The translations under genes were made by a program, and so were the position numbers. Below, piece after piece: positions 1-5,360 of a stretch of 8,899 nucleotides of DNA (position 1 is the stretch's first letter; each line of letters opens with the position of its first letter). The stretch is from Methylocystaceae bacterium UBA5192. Lineage in GTDB: Bacteria > Pseudomonadota > Alphaproteobacteria > Rhizobiales > Beijerinckiaceae. The stretch covers positions 30,143-39,041 of the forward strand of contig DHWC01000124.1 in NCBI GenBank assembly GCA_002412985.1, read 5' to 3'. The notes under the pieces are model-generated. The model worked only from the letters and a program-made list of their open reading frames with translations, had not been told where the DNA came from and did not search any database.

Positions 1-230
1 AGACGCGGCGTTGGGGCGGCAGTCGGCGGGACGGCTGCAGCTGCGGGCTTGCTTGTCTCACTGCCTCCTGGCGCGCGTCTGCGAACCTTTTCAACCACGA
101 CCACTTTTGAGCGACCGTGGGAAAAGCTTTGACGCACCATGCCTTGTTCCGTCGTACGCGGCTTTAAATGCAACGTTTTCGACGGAGCAACGGTCAAAGT
201 CTTGTCGCCGTTATTATCGCTCTCACTCAT
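1..230 (-). CDS. infB: Translation initiation factor IF-2, N-terminal 76 codons (partial)
   Basis: IF-2 is the GTPase that brings initiator fMet-tRNA to the 30S subunit and promotes subunit joining. Only the first 76 codons are present; the gene continues past position 1, so the G domain is not visible. The start is an ATG at 230-228 in an ATGA overlap with the ylxR stop, preceded by a GGAAG-type ribosome binding site inside ylxR. The protein begins MSESDNNGDKTL. It then carries the stretch TTEQGMVRQSFSHGRSKVVV (residues 26-45), a block typical of alphaproteobacterial IF-2 N-termini, followed by a basic, Ala/Pro-rich linker (residues 47-76). The frame is open to the window edge. Position as last visible gene after rimP, nusA and ylxR matches the conserved bacterial order. 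Identification rests on the N-terminal block plus synteny, and I consider it near certain. Confidence 0.93.
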   Translation of the reverse strand, partial: MSESDNNGDKTLTVAPSKTLHLKPRTTEQGMVRQSFSHGRSKVVVVEKVRRRAPGGSETSKPAAAAVPPTAAPTPR

Positions 231-952
231 CCAGCTTCCGATCCTGCGCCGCTTCCGGCCCGATAATTTTCTTCATCTACCACGTCCAGCTGCGCAGCTG
301 TGACGCTTATGTGCCCATCATTCAAGTTCTCTAAACTGTCGCCCTCGAGGGATATCCCTCTATAACCCGCCAGTTTTCGGCAACGCTCTAGAAAACTTTC
401 GCAAGCGCCGCCTTTGACAAGCGCTGCATGTATCACATTTGTGCGCCCTAAAGCCAAATCCAATTGGTTTGAGCGAAATAAGCCGACAATTGGCGCTGTC
501 GTTGCGCCACAGCGCCGCGCAAATTGGCGTAATTTACGTTTGCCGTCCGCGCCGCCGTCCAAAGCCGCGATTAACCCAATCACATTTCCTTTTTCGAGGG
601 CCTCAACGACCTTATTGAAGCCATTGATCACAGCTCCGCCCTTGTTCGCCAAGGCGAGCATCTGCAGGCAATCGGTTTCGAGCAATCGATCAACCGTATC
701 AGCAAGTTCGGGCCCCGACTCGATTTTTTCTTTCAATCCCTTTGAGAACAGACCTTTTTTTGACGCTTGCGCCACAAGCTCAGCGCGGGCTTCCACCCAA
801 ACCCCGCGTCCAGGTAGGCGAGCGCGTATATCTGGCGTGATTATCCCGTCTGGCCCACGGACAAAACGGATCATGGTCTGCGGCGCGCCTCGTCGGCGCG
901 TCACAACGCAAGTGCGCTCAGATCCTTCTGTCTCTGTGGGGGGAAGCTGCAT
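227..952 (-). CDS. ylxR: YlxR (DUF448) / L7Ae-like two-domain RNA-binding protein
   Basis: Predicted 241-residue RNA-binding protein of the nusA-infB operon. Residues about 11-85 form the YlxR/DUF448 domain: ERTCVVTRR near the start, then RFVRGPDG and LPGRGVWV (residues 46-53), the family signature. Residues about 87-190 (LALANKGGAVINGF, KLRQFARR, LALGRTNVIHAALVKGG) look like an L7Ae/L30e-type RNA-binding fold, the arrangement usual in alphaproteobacteria and about twice the length of the single-domain Firmicutes YlxR. The C-terminus is acidic and Gly/Ser-rich. A TTG codon lies directly before the ATG, but the ATG at 952-950 is preferred because it forms a TGATG overlap with the nusA stop, which implies translational coupling. 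The gene ends in an ATGA overlap with infB. Family known: YlxR-type proteins bind RNA, and roles with RNase P or nucleoid regulation are reported in other phyla. The specific role here is inferred only as RNA binding. Confidence 0.92.
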   Translation of the reverse strand: MQLPPTETEGSERTCVVTRRRGAPQTMIRFVRGPDGIITPDIRARLPGRGVWVEARAELVAQASKKGLFSKGLKEKIESGPELADTVDRLLETDCLQMLALANKGGAVINGFNKVVEALEKGNVIGLIAALDGGADGKRKLRQFARRCGATTAPIVGLFRSNQLDLALGRTNVIHAALVKGGACESFLERCRKLAGYRGISLEGDSLENLNDGHISVTAAQLDVVDEENYRAGSGAGSEAG

Positions 953-2553
953 CAATTCTCTGTCGTCGCCTCAGCTGCTTCAGTTGTTTCATCGACTTCG
1001 AGGGATGCGGCCTCAATCCAGCCAGCCTGGACGCGGGCCGCCATAATCATTGCCTCCGCTTCTTCGCGGGAGAGTTCAAGCCCATCGAAATAGCCAGGAT
1101 TTTTAATGGTCTCGCCGTCTTTCTTCTCGCTCCAGCCGACCAGGTCGTCTGTCACGCAGCCAGCAAAGTCTTCTATTGTTTTTACGTCGTTTTCGCCAAG
1201 ACGCACCAACATTGCTGTGGTTAGGCCATCCAAATCGCGTAACTCATCGGTAACGCCTAATTGCACGCGACGAATTTCATTTTCCGCCTCAACGCGCTCG
1301 AGATAACTACGCGCACGCTCTTGAATTTCGCCAGCCGTTTCTTCGTCGAAACCTTCAATTGTCGCAAGTTCGCCCAATTCGACAAACGCGAGCTCTTCTA
1401 CTGAGCGGAAGCCCTCTGAGGCTAGGAGACGTCCGACAACTTCGTCAACGTCAATCGCGCTCATAAATACTTTTGTTCGCTCGACAAATTCTTTCTCGCG
1501 GCGTTCCGACTCCTCGGCTTCGGTAAGAATATCAATATCCCAACCTGTAAGCTGTGAAGCTAAGCGGACATTTTGTCCGCGGCGTCCAATCGCCAAAGAT
1601 AATTGATCGTCTGGTACGACAACTTCAATGCGAGAGCTGTCTTCATCAAGGACCACTTTAACTACTTCCGCAGGTTGCAGGGCGTTAACGATAAAAGTCG
1701 CTGCATCTGCAGACCAGGGGATAATATCAATGCGTTCGCCCTGTAACTCCTGTACGACAGCTTGGACGCGAGAACCGCGCATGCCAACGCATGCGCCTAC
1801 GGGATCGATGGACGAATCTCTGGAAATAACCGCAATTTTAGCGCGAGAACCTGGATCGCGGGCGACAGATTTTACCTCGATCACTCCGTCGTAAATTTCC
1901 GGAACTTCTTGTTTGAAAAGTTTTGACATGAATTGCGGATGCGTTCTGGATAGAAAAATCTGCGGGCCGCGTTGTTCGCGTCGGACGTCGTAGACATAAG
2001 CGCGCGCACGGTCGCCGGGGCGGAACATCTCGCGAGGAATCATCTCATCACGTCGCACAACGCCTTCGCCGCGTCCCAGATCGATGATCACATTGCCATA
2101 TTCAACGCGCTTGACGACGCCATTTACGATCTCGCCGATGCGATCCTTATATTCTTCATACTGTCTGTCGCGTTCAGCTTCGCGCACCTTCTGCACAATG
2201 ATTTGTTTTGCCGATTGTGCGGCTATGCGGCCAAAATCGAAGGGCGGCAGCGTTTCGGAGATCCAATCTCCAGATTGCGCAGCGGGGTTTCTTTTGCGCG
2301 CGTCGTCGAGTGAAATCTGTGTTGAGTCATTTTCAACAACGTCGACGACGAGGAGCAACCGAGAGAAGCGCACTTCGCCGGTGCGTTGATTAATTTCTGC
2401 GCGCACTTCCGTTTCTAGACCGTAGCGCGACCTGGCGGCTTTTTGCAGCGCATCTTCCATTGAGGCGATGACAATTGCGCGATCAATAGATTTCTCTCGT
2501 GCGACTGCATCCGCGATTTGAAGAATTTCAAGTCTGTTGGCGCTTACGGCCAT
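952..2553 (-). CDS. nusA: Transcription termination/antitermination factor NusA
   Basis: NusA binds RNA polymerase near the RNA exit channel, modulates pausing and intrinsic and Rho-dependent termination, and takes part in rrn antitermination. The 533-residue protein shows the usual order: N-terminal polymerase-binding domain (about 1-135, start MAVSANRLEILQIADAVARE); S1 domain (about 138-203, GEIVNGVVKRVEYGNVIIDL); two KH domains, with GMRG at 237-240 and GRRG at 313-316; a helix-hairpin-helix repeat (about 365-430, TIEGFDEETAGEI); and a second acidic C-terminal repeat (about 440-515) with the Rhizobiales-like stretch LVGWSEKKDGET and SREEAEAMI. The ATG at 2553-2551 is chosen because GAGGGAGAG lies 5-7 nt upstream. 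A GTG two codons earlier (2559-2557) also overlaps the rimP stop but would leave only about 1 nt between itself and that site. The gene follows the rimP stop by 2 nt and shares one base with ylxR. NusA is known in Escherichia coli to influence its own operon, which bears on the terminator in front of rimP. Confidence 0.98.
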   Translation of the reverse strand: MAVSANRLEILQIADAVAREKSIDRAIVIASMEDALQKAARSRYGLETEVRAEINQRTGEVRFSRLLLVVDVVENDSTQISLDDARKRNPAAQSGDWISETLPPFDFGRIAAQSAKQIIVQKVREAERDRQYEEYKDRIGEIVNGVVKRVEYGNVIIDLGRGEGVVRRDEMIPREMFRPGDRARAYVYDVRREQRGPQIFLSRTHPQFMSKLFKQEVPEIYDGVIEVKSVARDPGSRAKIAVISRDSSIDPVGACVGMRGSRVQAVVQELQGERIDIIPWSADAATFIVNALQPAEVVKVVLDEDSSRIEVVVPDDQLSLAIGRRGQNVRLASQLTGWDIDILTEAEESERREKEFVERTKVFMSAIDVDEVVGRLLASEGFRSVEELAFVELGELATIEGFDEETAGEIQERARSYLERVEAENEIRRVQLGVTDELRDLDGLTTAMLVRLGENDVKTIEDFAGCVTDDLVGWSEKKDGETIKNPGYFDGLELSREEAEAMIMAARVQAGWIEAASLEVDETTEAAEATTEN

Positions 2554-2555
2554 GT

Positions 2556-3347
2556 TCACTCTCCCTCGGAGTTGGCGGTGCGGGGTTTTGTTGGCCCGCC
2601 CCCCTTCTTAAAACTTGTTTGAATGCCTGCAGGCGTTAAGGGTTTGGCTTTTGTTTTGGCGTCTGTGCGAAAGCGTCCAGGGCCCCGACGTGGACGCTCT
2701 AGTTCTTCTGCGGTCTGCGTTTGTTGAGGATGTTCGGTTTGTTGAAGTTTGCCGGCGCGCAGGGATTGGCGGATTAAGGCCTCTGTGAGCATTAATTTCG
2801 CTTCGTCGAGATGGCGCAGCGGCAGCGTTACATGTGTCGTTTCGTCCGGGCGGGCGTCAGTGCGCTCAAGCGTCAAAAGCGCATCATTGCCTTCGCCTTC
2901 AAGGGCTCGAATTAATCCCCGAAAACGTTTGCGACCGTTTTCTAAGGGTTGCGTCAGTTCGATACGCGCCTCGTGATCGATTGCGCGCGCAAAGTCAGAT
3001 ACGCGCACTAACGGACGGTCAACGCCAGGGGAAGAAATTTCGAGACGATATTCGCTTGTGATGAGATCCGAGACATCCAGTTCTGGCGACACCGCCTGAC
3101 TGATTTCTTCACAATCCTCAATTGTAATTGTGCCATCAGGCCGTTCTGCCATGATTTGTAATACTGGGCCGTTTTGCTGCAACAATCGCGCGCGCACGAG
3201 GCGAAAGCCAAGTTGCTTTAAGACTGGATCGATCAGGTGGGCGACCCGGGCGGCAATACCGGTTTCGGCAATGAGGCGCGCTTCATCGAGCGCTGCTTCA
3301 TTTTGCTGCGTTGTCGGGAGGGGATGCGTGTTTCGTGCGTCTTGCAT
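2556..3347 (-). CDS. rimP: Ribosome maturation factor RimP with basic C-terminal tail
   Basis: RimP assists late assembly of the 30S ribosomal subunit in the cytoplasm. Of 263 residues, about 25-112 make the N-terminal alpha/beta domain (GFRLVRARLLQQNG, AERPDGTITIEDCEEIS), ending in the signature EISSPGVDRPL (103-113). Residues about 115-185 form the SH3-like C-terminal domain. A Lys/Arg/Pro-rich tail of about 65 residues follows, making the protein longer than the roughly 150-residue E. coli form; such basic tails are common in alphaproteobacteria. The ATG at 3347-3345 is the only plausible start: no in-frame ATG, GTG or TTG follows before the conserved domain. It has no visible Shine-Dalgarno sequence, and the T-run of a terminator hairpin ends just 9 nt upstream. 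It is the first gene of rimP-nusA-ylxR-infB and ends 2 nt before the nusA ATG. Expression is probably governed by the leader at 3357-3483. Confidence 0.95.
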   Translation of the reverse strand: MQDARNTHPLPTTQQNEAALDEARLIAETGIAARVAHLIDPVLKQLGFRLVRARLLQQNGPVLQIMAERPDGTITIEDCEEISQAVSPELDVSDLITSEYRLEISSPGVDRPLVRVSDFARAIDHEARIELTQPLENGRKRFRGLIRALEGEGNDALLTLERTDARPDETTHVTLPLRHLDEAKLMLTEALIRQSLRAGKLQQTEHPQQTQTAEELERPRRGPGRFRTDAKTKAKPLTPAGIQTSFKKGGGPTKPRTANSEGE

Positions 3348-3356
3348 TCGCCATAC

Positions 3357-3388
3357 AAAAAAGAGCGGGTCCCTGGGGGGCCCACTCT
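3357..3388 (-). terminator. Intrinsic terminator / likely attenuator in the rimP leader
   Basis: Read on the minus strand, the arm from 3388 to 3377 pairs with 3373 to 3362. There are 8 consecutive pairs from AGAGUGGG with CCCGCUCU (one G-U), one C-A mismatch, then three G-C pairs closing a 3-nt loop. Six T residues follow (3362-3357, the first closing the stem). This is a textbook Rho-independent terminator. It lies 124 nt after the ferredoxin-NADP reductase stop and 9 nt before the rimP ATG, so it could end the upstream transcript, attenuate rimP-nusA-ylxR-infB, or both. A second small hairpin (GGUCAUC/GAUGGUC with a GUCA loop, two G-U pairs) lies just upstream at 3397-3414. The structure is seen directly; the attenuation role is inferred from its position against the start codon. 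Confidence 0.8.
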
Positions 3389-3436
3389 CAAAATTCGACC
3401 ATCTGACGATGACCGTTATGAGAAGGAAGTTGTGGT

Positions 3437-3466
3437 CTTATACACCCGGGCTAGGACTTCTTGCAA
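3437..3466 (-). promoter_or_regulatory. Possible promoter for the rimP-nusA-ylxR-infB operon
   Basis: On the minus strand there is a -35-like TTGCAA (3466-3461), an 18-nt spacer and a -10-like TATAAG (3442-3437). The -10 matches the sigma-70 consensus at five of six positions and the -35 at four of six, including the TTG that is most conserved in alphaproteobacteria. Transcription would start near 3430 and give a leader of about 80 nt that contains the 3397-3414 hairpin and the terminator. No other equally good pair was seen in the gap. This is a prediction from sequence alone. Confidence 0.4.
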
Positions 3467-3470
3467 GAAG
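3457..3470. repeat. Perfect 14-bp palindrome CTTCTTGCAAGAAG
   Basis: The 14 bases are identical on both strands. The centre, TTGCAA, coincides with the proposed -35 box of the rimP promoter, so a dimeric regulator bound here would block or modulate polymerase. As RNA it could also fold into a 5-bp stem with a UGCA loop if transcription comes from further upstream. I do not recognise it as the site of a known regulator. Confidence 0.5.
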
Positions 3471-3511
3471 AAGCTGAGTGGGCGTTTCTGTTGACCAAGA
3501 TCTGTCCTCTA

Positions 3512-4561
3512 TCAGGAAACGCCAAGCTTTTTTTGCAGATTTGTAGAAGAGGTCGTGTATTGGAAGAGTAATTTTTTATCAGGGTAAATGTAGCGATGCG
3601 CTTTTTGCGCCGCCAGGGCCCCCTCGTGGAAGCCAGACAGGATCAGTTTCAGCTTGCCCGGATAGGAGTTGATGTCGCCCACAGCAAAGATGCCTGGATG
3701 GCTGGTTTCAAATTTTTCAGTGTCGACGGGAACAAGATTTTCATTGAGATTCAGGCCCCAGTCTGCAACTGGCCCAAGTTTCATGGTCAGACCAAAAAAT
3801 GGCATGAGCCGTTGGCAGGATAATTTCTCAATGGTGCCGTCATTCGTCTTCAGCATTGCTGCGGCCAGTTGGCCTTCATTGCCCTCGACTTGCGTGATTT
3901 GACCAAGTTTAAAGGCAATTTTTCCTTTAGCGACAAGTTCCTGCATTGCTGAAACCGAGTGGGGAGCCGCGCGGAAAGCGTCGCGACGGTGCACAAGCGT
4001 TAAACTCTTGGCGATGGGTTCTAGGTTGAGAGTCCAATCCAAAGCGCTGTCGCCGCCGCCCACGATCACGACGTCCTTGTCTCGAAAATCCTCCATCTGG
4101 CGAACGGCGTAGAAAACGGATTTTCCCTCATACTGATCTATTTCTGGAATGGGGGGCTTTTTTGGCTGGAAAGACCCGCCGCCTGCCGCGACGATCACAA
4201 CTTTGGCGTTGAAGATTTTTCCCGCGTCAGTCGTTAAGCGAAAGGCGGGGGCCTGCTCTGTGCCCAGTGACGCTAGGGTTTCGACCATCTCATTGAAATG
4301 AAACGTCGGACCGAAGGGATCAATCTGTTGCAAGAGATTGTCAGTTAATCCTTGGCCTGTAACCAAGGGCAGCCCAGGAATGTCGTAAATTGGTTTCTCA
4401 GGGTAGAGTTCTGAGCATTGGCCGCCAGCGCGCGGCAAAATGTCGATGATATGGGCTTTGATATCCAGTAAGCCTAATTCGAAAACGGTGAAGAGTCCGG
4501 CTGGACCGGCGCCTATGATCACAACGTCAGTATTGATCTCGGCGGCGTTAGGATGGGACAT
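3512..4561 (-). CDS. Ferredoxin--NADP(+) reductase, thioredoxin-reductase-like type
   Basis: FAD enzyme expected to exchange electrons between NADPH and ferredoxin (or flavodoxin) in the cytoplasm. The 349 residues show an FAD-binding GAGPAG at 17-22 followed by RAGGQCSELYPEKP (44-57), a second dinucleotide-binding GGGDSA at 168-173 with HRRD at 191-194 for the NADPH phosphate, and a C-terminal FAD motif GDINSYPGK (295-303). There is no redox-active CxxC in the NADPH domain, which separates it from true thioredoxin reductases and fits the YumC-like FNR family; length and the C-terminal extension after about 325 also fit. The ATG at 4561 has AAGGA about 8 nt upstream. A [2Fe-2S] ferredoxin gene lies 220 nt upstream on the same strand, a likely partner, although a terminator-like hairpin lies between them. 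The gene is followed by the rimP leader. Confidence 0.93.
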   Translation of the reverse strand: MSHPNAAEINTDVVIIGAGPAGLFTVFELGLLDIKAHIIDILPRAGGQCSELYPEKPIYDIPGLPLVTGQGLTDNLLQQIDPFGPTFHFNEMVETLASLGTEQAPAFRLTTDAGKIFNAKVVIVAAGGGSFQPKKPPIPEIDQYEGKSVFYAVRQMEDFRDKDVVIVGGGDSALDWTLNLEPIAKSLTLVHRRDAFRAAPHSVSAMQELVAKGKIAFKLGQITQVEGNEGQLAAAMLKTNDGTIEKLSCQRLMPFFGLTMKLGPVADWGLNLNENLVPVDTEKFETSHPGIFAVGDINSYPGKLKLILSGFHEGALAAQKAHRYIYPDKKLLFQYTTSSTNLQKKLGVS

Positions 4562-4624
4562 AACTCATTCCTTGGAGTTCATAGATTTATCGAGCGACCT
4601 AGGACGGGCTGGTCTACTCGGTCG

Positions 4625-4656
4625 AAAGGGCTTGCGCCGATGACACGGCGCGGCCC
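4625..4656 (-). terminator. Terminator-like GC-rich hairpin between ferredoxin and FNR genes
   Basis: The hairpin pairs GGGC with GCCC (4 bp) and GCGCCG with CGGCGC (6 bp), with a small asymmetric internal loop and a 6-nt apical loop; on the minus strand only three T residues follow (4627-4625). It sits about 125 nt after the ferredoxin stop and about 65 nt before the FNR start. It may be a weak intrinsic terminator of the ferredoxin transcript or a structured FNR leader. The rest of the 220-nt gap (4562-4781) holds an AT-rich stretch near 4735-4760 and no gene or tRNA I can support. Confidence 0.35.
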
Positions 4657-4781
4657 GCCAAGACGATTGCTCCACCAAGCCTAAATCCAGCATCTATATT
4701 CTGGCGGCCATGGCTAGAGTTGTCTGCGGCGGTTAAAATAGTAAATTTCATATAAAACAGATGGTTATGTGAGTTGTGCGG

Positions 4782-5171
4782 TCAGCCCTGTTGCGAGGGC
4801 GTTTTGACGATCAGCCCATCGAGCTCTGGTCGCACCGTTATTTGACAACACAATCGTGAGTTTGGTTGGACGTCGAAGGCAAAGTCCAGCATATCCTCTT
4901 CCATCTGAGAGGCCTTGCCAGTTTTTTCGCTCCAGGCGCTATCAACATAGACATGACAGGTGGCGCAAGCGCAAGCTCCGCCACACTCAGCCGCGATCTC
5001 AGGAATATCATTTCGTCGAGCCGTTTCCATCACAGTCGAGCCAACTTCGCCTTCGACCGTGCGGGCTTGGCCGTGCGAGTCGACAAAAGTGATCTTTACC
5101 TTCGTTGGCGCGCCGCCGCCGGGTTCTGCCCCGTAATAGGCGGCTGTGTCGCGGAAGTTGATCTTCACCAT
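4782..5171 (-). CDS. [2Fe-2S] ferredoxin, adrenodoxin/FdVI type, with N-terminal extension
   Basis: Small soluble electron carrier of 129 residues. The ligands of a plant/vertebrate-type cluster are visible as C63-X5-C69-X2-C72 in AAECGGACACATCHVYV, with the fourth at C109 in RLCCQI (36 residues after C72), the spacing of the adrenodoxin/putidaredoxin group. Such proteins deliver electrons to cytochromes P450, Fe-S assembly or other oxidoreductases. The family normally begins at the strand seen here as KVKITFVDSHG (24-34). This protein has about 22 extra residues, MVKINFRDTAAYY then a Gly-rich linker. The ATG at 5171 is supported by AGGAAAGAG about 10 nt upstream, and no ATG, GTG or TTG occurs before the conserved domain. 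The FNR encoded downstream is the natural reductase candidate. It is the only gene between mlaD and FNR and may be monocistronic. The identity of its client enzyme cannot be told from this window. Confidence 0.94.
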   Translation of the reverse strand: MVKINFRDTAAYYGAEPGGGAPTKVKITFVDSHGQARTVEGEVGSTVMETARRNDIPEIAAECGGACACATCHVYVDSAWSEKTGKASQMEEDMLDFAFDVQPNSRLCCQITVRPELDGLIVKTPSQQG

Positions 5172-5258
5172 GACGCTTGTCTCTTTCCTGTATCCGGCGC
5201 GGAGAGTTTATAGAGCCCAGGCAATTTGGGGTGACTTGGCTTGTCCGCGGTCCATCAG

Positions 5259-5272
5259 CGCAGAAATCTGCG
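5259..5272. repeat. Short inverted repeat CGCAG-AAAT-CTGCG
   Basis: A 5-bp perfect stem with a 4-nt loop (a near-perfect 14-bp palindrome) in the 189-nt gap between mlaD and the ferredoxin gene, about 90 nt before the ferredoxin start on its coding strand. It could be an operator or part of a leader. No T-run supports a terminator on the minus strand. Also in this gap is a TATAAA at about 5207-5212 (minus strand), without a convincing -35 partner. Confidence 0.25.
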
Positions 5273-5288
5273 TTTACTGATGATCGAT

Positions 5289-5313
5289 TAGCATCGGCTA
5301 GAAGGCGATGCTA
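5289..5313. repeat. 8-bp inverted repeat TAGCATCG / CGATGCTA downstream of mlaD
   Basis: Two perfect 8-bp arms (5289-5296 and 5306-5313) flank a 9-nt loop, starting 47 nt after the mlaD stop on the minus strand. No T-run follows on either strand, so it is not a classical intrinsic terminator. It could protect the 3' end of the mla transcript or bind a protein. Function is not known. Confidence 0.4.
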
Positions 5314-5360
5314 GCCCCGAATATCGACTTTTCGCATCTCTTGCTTCAACGCCGCAGGAA

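Noticed and set aside
414..1046. Plus-strand ORF of 210 codons opposite ylxR and the nusA end
   Set aside because: It is antisense to confidently identified genes, rich in Ser/Arg/Pro as expected from reversed alphaproteobacterial codons, and has no recognisable motif. The other plus-strand ORFs opposite nusA, rimP, FNR and the mla genes were rejected for the same reason.
2554..2559. GTG at 2559-2557 as the nusA start
   Set aside because: It overlaps the rimP stop attractively, but it is about 1 nt from the GAGGGAG site, and the family N-terminus MAVSANRLE begins at the ATG at 2553.
3348..3511. A tRNA gene upstream of rimP, as metY in E. coli
   Set aside because: No cloverleaf, T-loop GGTTCGA-type motif or CCA end could be found on either strand of this gap.
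4614..4751. Minus-strand ORF of 45 codons (MKFTILTAADNSSHGRQN...) in the ferredoxin-FNR gap
   Set aside because: No ribosome binding site precedes the ATG, no domain or clear membrane or signal segment is visible, and the GC-rich hairpin falls inside it. Most likely chance; conservation in relatives would change this.
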